A stretch of 64,000 bases of DNA from an uncultured Spirochaetales bacterium (GCA_949289575.1 CASEOG010000005.1:1-64000), one strand, 5' to 3'. Numbered from the stretch's first letter, positions 43,678-51,081 are shown. Translations and numbers: made by a program. Notes: generated from the letters alone by a model not told the origin.

Positions 43678-44205
43678 TTGGCTACAAAAGAATTAAGAAC
43701 GAACCGACAAATCCGGATTCCCGAAGTCCGTTTAATCGACAGCGACGGAATCCAGCGAGGCGTTGTACCGACGATGGAAGCAATCCGCATGGCCGAAAGC
43801 CAGGGATTGGACCTTGTTGAAATTGCCCCGAACAGCGTTCCGCCTGTCTGCCGTATCGTTGATTACGGGAAATTCCGTTACGAACAGGAAAAGCGTTTAC
43901 GTGAATCCAAGAAAAAGCAGACCGTTGTTCGTCTTAAAGAAGTCAGGATGCAGCCCAAAATCGACCGCCACGATCTTGATTTCAAAACCAAGCATATCCG
44001 GGAATTTCTGGATGAAGGATCGAAAGTAAAGGTAACTATCCGCTTCAGAGGGCGGGAACTGGCCCACCCCGAATTAGGGAAAGAAGTGTTGGATACGATT
44101 GTCGATCTTTTAAACGAAAGCGGAGCGGGTTTTAATCTGGATAAGCCGGCGACGATGGAAGGAAAAACAATGTCCATTATTTTGAGTTCGAAAACTAAAA
44201 AATAA
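43678..44205 (+). CDS. infC: translation initiation factor IF-3, non-ATG start
   Basis: A 175 aa protein with the two-domain IF-3 pattern: RTNRQIRIPEVRLIDSDG at the N-terminus, the VCRIVDYGKFRYE linker-proximal strand and the C-terminal domain KIDRHDLDFKTKHIREFL with IRFRGRELAHPELG. It keeps the two ribosomal subunits apart and checks the start codon. The only plausible in-frame starts are TTG at 43678 (GGAG five nucleotides upstream) or ATC at 43675; an ATG at 43667 is out of frame. A non-AUG start is the known basis of IF-3 autoregulation (AUU in Escherichia coli). The gene is followed by rpmI and rplT. Confidence 0.95.
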   Translation: MATKELRTNRQIRIPEVRLIDSDGIQRGVVPTMEAIRMAESQGLDLVEIAPNSVPPVCRIVDYGKFRYEQEKRLRESKKKQTVVRLKEVRMQPKIDRHDLDFKTKHIREFLDEGSKVKVTIRFRGRELAHPELGKEVLDTIVDLLNESGAGFNLDKPATMEGKTMSIILSSKTKK

Positions 44206-44226
44206 ACAGACGGGAGAAGACAGATC

Positions 44227-44424
44227 ATGCCGAAAATGAAAACAAAAAAATCTTTTTCGAAAAGATTTCACGTAACTGCAAACGGAAAAATCAAATACAA
44301 AAAGCAGGGACTGCGTCATATTCTGACAAAGAAATCGACAAAGAGAAAAAGAAACCTCAGACACGCCGGCGTTTTAAGCAAGGCGGAAACCCGAAAAACA
44401 AAAGTCTTGTTACCTTACCAATAA
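44227..44424 (+). CDS. rpmI: 50S ribosomal protein bL35
   Basis: A 65 aa highly basic protein with the family pattern [20 protein letters not shown] and the core [15 protein letters not shown]. It belongs to the large subunit. It is the middle gene of the conserved infC-rpmI-rplT set, 21 bp after infC. Confidence 0.97.
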   Translation: MPKMKTKKSFSKRFHVTANGKIKYKKQGLRHILTKKSTKRKRNLRHAGVLSKAETRKTKVLLPYQ

Positions 44425-44443
44425 ATCAATTCAGGAGTAGAAT

Positions 44444-44797
44444 ATGCCCAGAGCTGTTGACGGAACAAAAAGAAAAGACAGACGAAATAAAATATTGAAG
44501 AAAGCAAAAGGCTTTTTCGGCAGAAGAAGCACCAATAACCGCATTGCCAAAGACGCCGTACGCAGAGCCGGTATGTATGCCTACATCGGCCGCAAAGACA
44601 AAAAAGGCGATTTCCGCACTTTGTGGATTGCCCGTATCAGTGCAGCCTGCAAAAACTGCGATATCACCTATTCCCGGCTTATGAACGGTCTGAAAAAAGC
44701 AGGCGTTGTTCTTAACCGGAAAGCGCTTTCCAATCTGGCAATTGAAGACTCGAATGCATTTGCGGCAGTTGTCGAAATTGCCAAAAAGGCTCTCTGA
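44444..44797 (+). CDS. rplT: 50S ribosomal protein bL20
   Basis: A 117 aa protein with family motifs KRKDRRNKILKKAKGFFGRR, RRAGMYAYIGRKDKKGDFR and the C-terminal SRLMNGLKKAGVVLNRK. It binds 23S rRNA early in assembly and autoregulates its operon in several bacteria. AGGAG stands before the ATG. A ZapB-like gene follows after only 3 bp. Confidence 0.97.
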   Translation: MPRAVDGTKRKDRRNKILKKAKGFFGRRSTNNRIAKDAVRRAGMYAYIGRKDKKGDFRTLWIARISAACKNCDITYSRLMNGLKKAGVVLNRKALSNLAIEDSNAFAAVVEIAKKAL

Positions 44798-44800
44798 TTT

Positions 44801-45478
44801 ATGATTGCCGAACAAATCAATCTGTTGAAGGAACGGGCTGATGCTGTTGCACAGCTCGTTCGCTCTTTAAAGGCAAAAAATGCTTCTTTAAAACAGAGTT
44901 TGCTTTCGGCACAGGCCCAAACCGCCTCGCTTCTGAACGAAATTTCACGCTTAAAAACAGAAAATCAGATACTGATCGAAAAAAACGGACATACGGCATC
45001 GGACAAAAGTACGAAAGATCCGACTGTACCGTCCTCTTTCCGCAGAGAACAGCAGCCGCCGGTCCGAACGGAATCCGATACAGCAATATCCGACAGCACA
45101 AACCGCAAACCGGAACCGCCGTTTATTTCGGATTTTTCTGAGGAGACCCCGTCAGCCGCTCCCCGGTCCGAACCGGACTATTCCGCTATTGCATTCTTCC
45201 GGAACACCGATTCCGTCGAAGGCGAACTCTCCGAACCCGAACCGCAGGATGATTCCCCTGCGGATAACGGGCTCGAATTCGACCCCTTTTTCGACGCCTT
45301 TTCCCGCTACGAACCCGAACCGGATGATTCGACAGTTTCGTACGACAGCGAAACCGAAACCGGAAACGAATACGATTCACCGCAAGAACCGCCCCGGACG
45401 GAATTCCGGTCACCTGCCGGCCGGGAACCGGAACCCGCAAAACCGGTTCCGTATTCCCAATTGGATATTTTTTACTGA
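44801..45478 (+). CDS. coiled-coil (ZapB-like) protein with long disordered acidic tail
   Basis: A 225 aa protein. Residues 3-65 form one continuous heptad-rich coiled coil (EQINLLKERADAVAQLVRSL; LLNEISRLKTENQILIEKNG), like ZapB or other small FtsZ-ring helpers. The rest (66-215) is low-complexity and acidic, rich in Pro, Ser, Glu and Asp. It ends in a less acidic segment with KPVPYSQLDIFY, which looks like a short binding motif. It is placed 3 bp after rplT and 2 bp before zapA, so it is most likely made with ZapA. A cell-division role is inference from the coiled coil plus context. I do not recognise the tail. Confidence 0.6.
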   Translation: MIAEQINLLKERADAVAQLVRSLKAKNASLKQSLLSAQAQTASLLNEISRLKTENQILIEKNGHTASDKSTKDPTVPSSFRREQQPPVRTESDTAISDSTNRKPEPPFISDFSEETPSAAPRSEPDYSAIAFFRNTDSVEGELSEPEPQDDSPADNGLEFDPFFDAFSRYEPEPDDSTVSYDSETETGNEYDSPQEPPRTEFRSPAGREPEPAKPVPYSQLDIFY

Positions 45479-45480
45479 CG

Positions 45481-45780
45481 ATGATACAACCCGAAAAAGA
45501 TATTATTGAAATCACACTCCTCAACACGAAAATGAGAATTCGCACCAGCGAAGACAAGGATCATTTAAGTGCCGTTATCAGACAATACAAAGAAATGCTG
45601 AAAACGGTTGAAGATAAAATGAAAATATCGGATCCGCTGAAACTGGCTCTGATTGCCGGTCTGTTCGTCACGGACGAACTGATAACAAAAACATCAGACC
45701 TCAAACCTCAGGCCGAATGGGAAAACCGTCTCCTGTTACAGCTTTCCGATATCAATGACCGGCTTAACCAATGTTTTTGA
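45481..45780 (+). CDS. zapA: cell division protein ZapA family
   Basis: A 99 aa protein fitting ZapA: an N-terminal beta strand pair (EITLLNTKMRIRTSEDKDHL) and a long C-terminal helix (VIRQYKEMLKTVEDKM; LALIAGLFVTDELI). ZapA bundles FtsZ filaments at mid-cell. It is preceded by the coiled-coil protein and followed by a 313-bp gap with a candidate small RNA. In many bacteria the 6S RNA gene follows zapA, which motivates the ncRNA candidate here. Start ATG, 2 bp after the previous stop. Confidence 0.8.
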   Translation: MIQPEKDIIEITLLNTKMRIRTSEDKDHLSAVIRQYKEMLKTVEDKMKISDPLKLALIAGLFVTDELITKTSDLKPQAEWENRLLLQLSDINDRLNQCF

Positions 45781-45809
45781 TTGACACCTGCGCCGTACGT
45801 GTTTATTGA
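45781..45809 (+). promoter_or_regulatory. candidate promoter of the small RNA after zapA
   Basis: A perfect TTGACA (45781-45786) directly after the zapA stop, and a weak -10 (TATTGA, 45804-45809) 17 bp downstream. Only the -35 is convincing. Confidence 0.35.
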
Positions 45810-45814
45810 TGCAT

Positions 45815-45955
45815 TTCTCTTGGGATAATAAAATTTACGGGATGCCGTCTTTTTTAACCGATGTTCGCTTACGCACAACTGAGATTAAAAACAGGCAACC
45901 CACTTGACGAAAAGGTCAAGAGTCTTCCATCAAAACGGCGGTGCGGGTTTTTTAT
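45815..45955 (+). ncRNA. candidate small non-coding RNA (possibly 6S-like) between zapA and flaB1
   Basis: No ORF is credible here. The region has a hairpin CTTGAC-GAAAAG-GTCAAG (45903-45920) inside weak long-range pairing (AACCC 45897-45901 with GGGTT 45945-45949; GCCGT 45844-45848 with ACGGC 45935-45939), followed by a six-T run and further Ts as in a terminator. Synteny (after zapA) and short matches to the Escherichia coli 6S RNA (GATGTTCGC at 45860-45868, a CTTGAAC-like hairpin, a 3' CGGCGG) suggest 6S RNA. However, the span between these marks is much shorter than in 6S, and a clear apical stem is missing. It may be another RNA or flagellin 5' sequence. Confidence 0.3.
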
Positions 45956-45996
45956 AATTTTTTTCAAAAAATATTTCTTTTTTTTCAATTACATGT

Positions 45997-46023
45997 TAAA
46001 ATAAAGTCAGTTGATGACGATAA
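45997..46023 (+). promoter_or_regulatory. sigma-28 (FliA) promoter of flaB1
   Basis: TAAA (45997-46000), 15 bp, then GACGATAA (46016-46023). The consensus is TAAA-N15-GCCGATAA, so there is one mismatch. The expected TSS is near 46030. Sigma-28 promoters drive late flagellar genes, flagellins above all. Confidence 0.8.
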
Positions 46024-46029
46024 TTGTAT

Positions 46030-46088
46030 GTGAGAGGTGGTCTCTCACAAAAAAACGGGCAAGGATGCCCAGAGAAAATCATGGAGGA
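46030..46088 (+). promoter_or_regulatory. flaB1 leader with CsrA-binding hairpin and second CsrA site over the RBS
   Basis: Two hairpins are seen. The first is GTGAGAG-GTGGT-CTCTCAC (46030-46048) at the predicted 5' end. The second is GGGCA-AGGA-TGCCC (46057-46070), which exposes GGA in a tetraloop; its CAAGGATG matches the core of the SELEX CsrA consensus. A second ANGGA (ATGGA, 46081-46085) overlaps the ribosome binding site GGAGG (46083-46087), 6 nt before the flaB1 ATG. This mirrors the Bacillus subtilis hag leader (one hairpin site, one site at the RBS). CsrA and FliW are encoded at 56683-57347. Confidence 0.75.
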
Positions 46089-46093
46089 ACATT

Positions 46094-46948
46094 ATGATTA
46101 TCAATCACAACCTTAGTGCAATGTATGCACACCGCACGTTGGGAGTTACCAACACTTCCGTCACGAAGAACATTGAGAAACTGTCTTCAGGTCTTCGAAT
46201 CAATCGCGCCGGTGACGATGCTTCCGGATTGGCAGTATCCGAAAAAATGCGCGCTCAGATTTACGGTTTGAATCAGGCTTCTCAGAACGTGTCGAACGGT
46301 ATCTCTTTCATTCAGGCGACAGAAGGTTATCTGCAGGAAACTCAGGACATCCTTCACCGCCTCAGAACTCTTTCCGTACAGGCCGCCAACGGTATTTACA
46401 CGGATGAAGACAGAATGCAGATTCAGGTTGAAGTTTCTCAGTTGGTTGATGAAATCAACAGAATTGCGTCGCATGCCCAGTTCAACGGTATGAACCTGCT
46501 GACAGGCCGCTTCGCCAGAGAAACCGGTCTGAACACTGTCACTGCTTCGATGTGGATTCACACCGGCGCCAACATGGATCAGAGAGAAAGACTGTTCGTC
46601 GGCACTATGACTGCGGAAGCATTGGGTGCCAGCACCGGTGGTGAAATCGTCTCCCTGCTGACAATCGAAGATGCCAACAAGACAATCGGAATCATGGATT
46701 CCGCTCTGAAGATTGTCAACAAGCAGCGCGCCGATTTGGGTGCATATCAGAACCGTATGGAACATGCTGTCCGCGGTATTGATATCGCTGCCGAAAACAT
46801 GCAGGCTGCCGAATCCCGCATCCGCGATGTGGATATGGCTAAAGAGATGGTTGACTACACAAAGAACAGCATTCTTGTTCAGTCGGGTACAGCTATGCTT
46901 GCTCAGGCTAACATGAAAACACAGACTGTTCTTCAGTTGCTCAGCTAA
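46094..46948 (+). CDS. flaB: flagellin FlaB, core filament protein
   Basis: A 284 aa protein with conserved ends of flagellins: [36 protein letters not shown] at the N-terminus, and [38 protein letters not shown] at the C-terminus. The small centre has no variable domain, as in spirochaetal FlaB proteins that form the core of periplasmic filaments. The first ATG in frame with a good RBS (GGAGGAAC) is 46094. A start 19 codons upstream would begin within the 5' hairpin. The gene is followed by a paralogue at 47118. Confidence 0.96.
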   Translation: MIINHNLSAMYAHRTLGVTNTSVTKNIEKLSSGLRINRAGDDASGLAVSEKMRAQIYGLNQASQNVSNGISFIQATEGYLQETQDILHRLRTLSVQAANGIYTDEDRMQIQVEVSQLVDEINRIASHAQFNGMNLLTGRFARETGLNTVTASMWIHTGANMDQRERLFVGTMTAEALGASTGGEIVSLLTIEDANKTIGIMDSALKIVNKQRADLGAYQNRMEHAVRGIDIAAENMQAAESRIRDVDMAKEMVDYTKNSILVQSGTAMLAQANMKTQTVLQLLS

Positions 46949-46963
46949 GAAGATTGATTAAAG

Positions 46964-46983
46964 AGAGCCCCGCAAGGGGCTCT
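46964..46983 (+). terminator. hairpin after flaB1, probable weak terminator or mRNA stabiliser
   Basis: AGAGCCCC-GCAA-GGGGCTCT is a perfect 8-bp stem with a GNRA tetraloop, 16 bp after the flaB1 stop. The following sequence is T-rich but broken (GCTTTCGGTTCTTT). It may therefore end transcription partly, or protect the flagellin mRNA. Confidence 0.65.
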
Positions 46984-46995
46984 GCTTTCGGTTCT

Positions 46996-47049
46996 TTGAC
47001 AGACAATCCCTTCTTGCTTATCCGATTTTTTGCGAAAAAAATCGGATAA
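46996..47049 (+). promoter_or_regulatory. flaB2 upstream region: sigma-70-like promoter and 14-bp inverted repeat
   Basis: TTGACA (46996-47001) and a weak -10 TATCCG (17 bp spacing) overlap an inverted repeat: TTATCCGATTTTTT (47018-47031), loop GCGA, AAAAAATCGGATAA (47036-47049). No sigma-28 pattern is evident before flaB2. The repeat could be an operator, or a transcription roadblock separating the two flagellin genes. Confidence 0.5.
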
Positions 47050-47117
47050 CTGCAGATATGTATAGGCGTGCGCCACTACTATGTGTTTGCAGGCAATCCT
47101 AAGCCAAGGAGGGTTAT

Positions 47118-47963
47118 ATGATTATCAATCATAACATGAGTTCCATTTATGCGAACAGACAGTTATCATTGGTTGATTCGAATCTCCAGTCGAACATCGA
47201 AAAACTCAGTTCGGGGATGAGAATTACCCGCGGCGGCGATGACCCGTCGGGACTGGCTGTTTCCGAGAAAATGAGATCTCAAATCAGAGGATTGAATCAG
47301 GCAAACCGGAATACACTGGACGGTGTATCGTTTCTTCAGGCTACGGAAGGGTATCTGGAAGAAACAACAAACATTTTACAGCGTATCCGTCAGTTGTCGG
47401 TTCAAGCTGCAAACGGAATCTACAGCGACGAAGATCGACTGATGTTGCAGGTCGAAGTCTCCCAGCTGATAGATGAGGTGGACCGTATTGCGAGCCATGC
47501 ACAATTCAACGGAATGAATTTGCTGCTCGGGGATTTTGCCCAATCCGATGCGGCCACAAAAGAGATGGCCATTCATTTTGGAGCAAATGCCTACCAGAAT
47601 GAGCGTATTTACATTGGCACAATGACATCTGCGGCACTCAATCTGATTGACGGGGAAGGCAATTTGGGAAGCCTGGCATCGATCGAAGATGCCAACAAAC
47701 TGATCGGAACTGTTGATGCGGCTTTAAAAAAAGTCACAAAACAACGGGTCGATTTGGGAGCTTACCAGAATCGTCTGGAAGAAACGTCGAGAGGAATCGG
47801 TATTGCTGCGGAAAATATGCAGGCCGCCGAGTCCCGGATTCGCGATCTGGATATGGCATCGGAAATTACCGAATATGTCAAGAATTCCATTCTGGCAAAC
47901 AGTACAACAGCGATGCTTTCTCAGGCGAATTTGCGGACCCAGAATATTTTGCAACTCCTTTAA
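47118..47963 (+). CDS. flaB: flagellin FlaB, second core filament protein
   Basis: A 281 aa paralogue of the preceding FlaB with the same ends ([73 protein letters not shown]). AAGGAGGG ribosome binding site 5 nt upstream. The 5' leader contains GGCGTGCGCC and CTGCA/TGCAG arms. The RBS sits in a TCCT/AGGA pairing, but the CsrA-type hairpin of flaB1 is absent. The two flagellins may therefore be controlled differently. Spirochaetes commonly have two to three FlaB proteins per filament core. Confidence 0.96.
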   Translation: MIINHNMSSIYANRQLSLVDSNLQSNIEKLSSGMRITRGGDDPSGLAVSEKMRSQIRGLNQANRNTLDGVSFLQATEGYLEETTNILQRIRQLSVQAANGIYSDEDRLMLQVEVSQLIDEVDRIASHAQFNGMNLLLGDFAQSDAATKEMAIHFGANAYQNERIYIGTMTSAALNLIDGEGNLGSLASIEDANKLIGTVDAALKKVTKQRVDLGAYQNRLEETSRGIGIAAENMQAAESRIRDLDMASEITEYVKNSILANSTTAMLSQANLRTQNILQLL

Positions 47964-48022
47964 CACAAGAGATTACCGGATTTTATCTTTTGTGTGAGAA
48001 GATTTCGGCGCACGATCTTCTC
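47964..48022 (+). promoter_or_regulatory. two tandem hairpins between flaB2 and flaG
   Basis: The first is CACAAGAGAT (47964-47973) with ATCTTTTGTG (47985-47994), one G-T pair, starting right after the flaB2 stop. The second is GAGAAGAT (47996-48003) with ATCTTCTC (48015-48022). Neither has a long T-run, so attenuation, mRNA processing or 3'-end protection of the flagellin transcript is more likely than full termination. Confidence 0.5.
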
Positions 48023-48044
48023 TTATAAAGGACAGGAGGTTAAC

Positions 48045-48404
48045 ATGGATGTGAAACCGATTAATTTAAACGGCACAGAGGCCGTACAAAAATTATCTTC
48101 TATAACACATCAGCAAACAGGCGAAACGATTTCCCGAAATACATCTTCAGCGCAGATATTGGGAGATAATACTTCTTCCGAATCGGCTCAAATTTTAAAG
48201 GAAGTCCTTCAGATTTCGGATGTCCTGAATCGGAAAGTAAAATTTTCTGTAGATACGGATTCCAACAGAGTCATTGTCCGCATTGTCGACAAAGAAACAA
48301 ACGAAGTTATCAGAGAACTCCCGCCGGAAGCTCTTGTCAAACTTCACAAAAAAATGAAAGAGGCAATGGGGATCCTGGGTGTTTTTGTAGACCAAAAAGC
48401 TTAA
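48045..48404 (+). CDS. flaG: FlaG family flagellar protein
   Basis: A 119 aa protein. The C-terminal half carries the FlaG pattern (VKFSVDTDSNRVIVRIVDKETNEVI-type run, then RELPPEALVKLHKKM). The N-terminal half is low-complexity and probably disordered. FlaG influences filament length in other bacteria and usually lies next to fliD, as it does here. The start at 48045 has CAGGAGG 5 nt upstream; the longer frame to 47994 has no RBS. Confidence 0.85.
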   Translation: MDVKPINLNGTEAVQKLSSITHQQTGETISRNTSSAQILGDNTSSESAQILKEVLQISDVLNRKVKFSVDTDSNRVIVRIVDKETNEVIRELPPEALVKLHKKMKEAMGILGVFVDQKA

Positions 48405-48416
48405 AAAAGTTATAAT
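48388..48416 (+). promoter_or_regulatory. candidate promoter of fliD with leaderless geometry
   Basis: TAGACC (48388-48393, 4 of 6) and a perfect TATAAT (48411-48416) are 17 bp apart and sit at the end of flaG. The -10 ends 6 nt before the fliD ATG, so transcription would begin at the start codon. Confidence 0.5.
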
Positions 48417-48422
48417 ACCGGT

Positions 48423-50441
48423 ATGTCTGATATCAATATTCCGGGCGTCAGCTCCCGATTTAATACCAATAAGATAGTCGAGGATCTGATGAAGGTCGAA
48501 AAAGCACCTCTGACTAAAATGGAAGCGCGTGCCGAAAAACTGGAATCGGACAAAATCATCTGGCAAAATCTGAAAACAAGAATCACCGAATTGGCTTCTC
48601 AGTGTGCTTCTTTATATAATTATGACAACCCTTTCGGCGAAAGGGTTGTTTCCACAACCGACGGTGCGGTAACGGCAACGGCTGTCCGCAATGCCGATTT
48701 AACGGAACATACCGTCAAAGTGATTCAAACCGCCTCAGCCGACAAACTCATTTCCTCTCCGATAGACGGAAACACAAAAATTCCTGCGGGACATTATGTT
48801 TTCAGAATCGGAGAAAAAGATGTTTCCTATTTTTTCAACGGCGGAACACCGAAAGTTTTCGTTGACGGTCTCAACCGCCGCTCACCCGATTTACTGCGCG
48901 CACAAATTATACAGGCTAAACCGGGAGAACAGGTCATTCTTCTCGAATCAAAGTTAACGGGATCTGCCAACATTATCACTTTCGAAGGGGATGCAACCGA
49001 ACTGGCTCGTCGAATCGGATGGATAACAAATACACAAAAAAACGATCCCCTGATTACACAGGAACCGATTCCCGTTGCGGCTTTCGGGAGTACCGATCTC
49101 TATAATATCGCTCAGTCAACAGACCAGTGTCTGGTAAATCCGAAAGAGCAAATCAATATTCCTGTTGATTATAAAGACGGAACCGGTCTTTCAATGCGTT
49201 TTAAGGTTGTCGATCTCAACGATTCCCCCTCTTTCCGTACAGCCGCAAAACCGTTTCAACCCGGAATCATCGGGTCGGCATCCTTTAAGGATGTCACTCT
49301 AACAAACGAAATTTCACTCTTTCCGCAGAACAGCCAGTCTCTCCCCTCTTCCGACTCCGCAAAGGATATTGCCTCGGAGAAAATTGCAATTTATATTGAA
49401 AGCGAAACCGGACGACGGCAAATCCCGCTGACGGAACCTGTCGGAACACCGCAATCAGTTTCTCTCACCCCATCCGAGTTAAATGTTCCGGTCCGTTCGA
49501 TTCGAATCGAAAACAATTCCGGCCATTACGCCGTTCTCCTGGACTCTGTTGCGCTGACCGGAAACGGCAGTCGGGAAAGCAACGGATCCGAACGGAATGT
49601 GAACGCACTCGAGACGGCACGCGACGCCGTATTCGAATATGACGGCATTAAACTGACACGTCCCGGCAATCGGATAGATGATGTAAACGAACAGATGACT
49701 TTTACACTCAATGCTCCGACCGCAAACCCGGTTTCCCTGAAGGTCGAAACCGATGCGGAAACAGTCAAAGACAAAGTGATTCAGTTTGCCTATCATTACA
49801 ACAAACTGATCGAAGATATTACCGTCTACACGACAAAGGACGAACGGGTAATCAGTGAATTATCCTATCTTGAAGATACGGAAAAAGAAGAAAAAAAGAA
49901 GATGCTCGGGACACTTCAGGGGGATATCACTCTGATTCAGGTTAAAAACCGCCTGCAGGAAATTATTAACAACAGTTACGATATCGGCTCTCCGGACCGG
50001 ATTTCGATGCTTTTTCAACTGGGAATCGGCTCAAATCTTTCGGCCTATTCCGGCTACTCGGCGGCGAAAATGCGCGGATATCTGGAAATCGACGAAAACA
50101 AACTGGACGATGCGGTTCGTAACCATATTACCGATTTGGAAAAAATATTCGGATATGATACCAATAATGACTATATTACGGATAACGGAATTGCCTTCCT
50201 GTTAAACCGCTACTTAAGTTCATTTTCAAAACAGGGCGGAATTATTGACGGCAAAATACAAACCTTTAATCAGCAAATTACTCAACAGGAAAAAAATATT
50301 ACAAATTTTAATGACAGAATGGAAAAAAAAGAAGCCGATTACAAACGTCAGTTCGGCAATATGGAAGCGATGTACGAACGGCTGAAGGACAGCTCGAGAG
50401 CACTCGATTCTCTGAACAGCAGTAACGGGAACAATAAGTAA
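48423..50441 (+). CDS. fliD: flagellar filament cap protein FliD (HAP2)
   Basis: A 672 aa protein with the FliD N-terminal signature (INIPGVSSRFNTNKIVEDLM) and long C-terminal coiled coil (IQTFNQQITQQEKNITNFND; KEADYKRQFGNMEAMYERLK). The middle beta-rich region is the variable cap domain, longer than in enteric FliD. It caps the growing filament and folds flagellin at the tip. No Shine-Dalgarno precedes the ATG. A TATAAT 6 nt upstream suggests a leaderless transcript in addition to readthrough from flaG (18-bp gap). Confidence 0.95.
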   Translation: MSDINIPGVSSRFNTNKIVEDLMKVEKAPLTKMEARAEKLESDKIIWQNLKTRITELASQCASLYNYDNPFGERVVSTTDGAVTATAVRNADLTEHTVKVIQTASADKLISSPIDGNTKIPAGHYVFRIGEKDVSYFFNGGTPKVFVDGLNRRSPDLLRAQIIQAKPGEQVILLESKLTGSANIITFEGDATELARRIGWITNTQKNDPLITQEPIPVAAFGSTDLYNIAQSTDQCLVNPKEQINIPVDYKDGTGLSMRFKVVDLNDSPSFRTAAKPFQPGIIGSASFKDVTLTNEISLFPQNSQSLPSSDSAKDIASEKIAIYIESETGRRQIPLTEPVGTPQSVSLTPSELNVPVRSIRIENNSGHYAVLLDSVALTGNGSRESNGSERNVNALETARDAVFEYDGIKLTRPGNRIDDVNEQMTFTLNAPTANPVSLKVETDAETVKDKVIQFAYHYNKLIEDITVYTTKDERVISELSYLEDTEKEEKKKMLGTLQGDITLIQVKNRLQEIINNSYDIGSPDRISMLFQLGIGSNLSAYSGYSAAKMRGYLEIDENKLDDAVRNHITDLEKIFGYDTNNDYITDNGIAFLLNRYLSSFSKQGGIIDGKIQTFNQQITQQEKNITNFNDRMEKKEADYKRQFGNMEAMYERLKDSSRALDSLNSSNGNNK

Positions 50442-50459
50442 CAAAGGAGAACGAATGTT

Positions 50460-51077
50460 ATGGAGATTTTTCTGAACCGGCAAAAAATTGATTTCGAAGC
50501 AGATCCCGAGGAAAAAGTCGGAGAAATTGTCCTGACCCTTTTTCGTTGGCTCGAGAACGACGGAGGAAAAATCGATTCATTCTCGATAGACGGGAAATCC
50601 CTTGATGATGTTTTTGAAACTCTGAAAGACGAATCCCATCGGGAAATCGATAAAATCGAAATCGGATACACACCGGCGGAATGGATTCGTACGATATGGA
50701 CTCATGAAAATCCGAAAGAACTTTTGAAAAACATAACGGAAGGGCTTCTGACGCGTGAAGAAGAGGTCAAAAAATTTGCCGTCGATATACAAATGGATCG
50801 GGCGCAGGAAGCCTTTGCAACGGCAGCCGATTTCATTCACGAAATCAGGCGAATGATTATGACTGTCTCACGGCTGACGGAAGAACATATTTTTACATCC
50901 GAAAAGAAAATCGGACCGGACCTTTCTCTCGGTGAATTCACGGACACAATTAACACGCTGCTGAAAGAAATCAACACATCACTCGAAAACGAAGATATCA
51001 CACTGACGGGCGACTTACTGGAATACGAAATGCTGCCTCTGATTCACTCCTTAAATGACTTTATTTCCGGAACCTGA
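50460..51077 (+). CDS. unknown protein linked to fliD
   Basis: A 205 aa protein of unknown family. Residues 1-75 look beta-grasp-like (MEIFLNRQKIDFEADP; KIDSFSIDGKSLDDVFETL), and the rest is helical (ITEGLLTREEEVKKFAVDI; AADFIHEIRRMIMTVSRL). The acidic C-terminus ends LLEYEMLPLIHSLNDFISGT. It sits right after fliD, where fliS or fliT chaperones are found in other bacteria. It resembles neither clearly. A 6-codon ORF beginning at 50455 with a better-spaced AAGGAG overlaps its start. A flagellar role is inference from context. Confidence 0.7.
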   Translation: MEIFLNRQKIDFEADPEEKVGEIVLTLFRWLENDGGKIDSFSIDGKSLDDVFETLKDESHREIDKIEIGYTPAEWIRTIWTHENPKELLKNITEGLLTREEEVKKFAVDIQMDRAQEAFATAADFIHEIRRMIMTVSRLTEEHIFTSEKKIGPDLSLGEFTDTINTLLKEINTSLENEDITLTGDLLEYEMLPLIHSLNDFISGT

Positions 51078-51081
51078 AACG

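Noticed and set aside
45841-45960. c-di-GMP riboswitch before flagellin
   Set aside because: I looked for the conserved GEMM core sequences and did not find them; the RNA also ends in a T-run before the sigma-28 promoter.
46037-46093. Upstream start for flaB1
   Set aside because: It lies inside the 5' hairpin, has no RBS, and adds residues foreign to flagellins.
47018-47049. Sigma-28 promoter for flaB2 using TCGGATAA in the inverted repeat
   Set aside because: Only six of eight bases match and there is no TAAA at 14-16 bp upstream.
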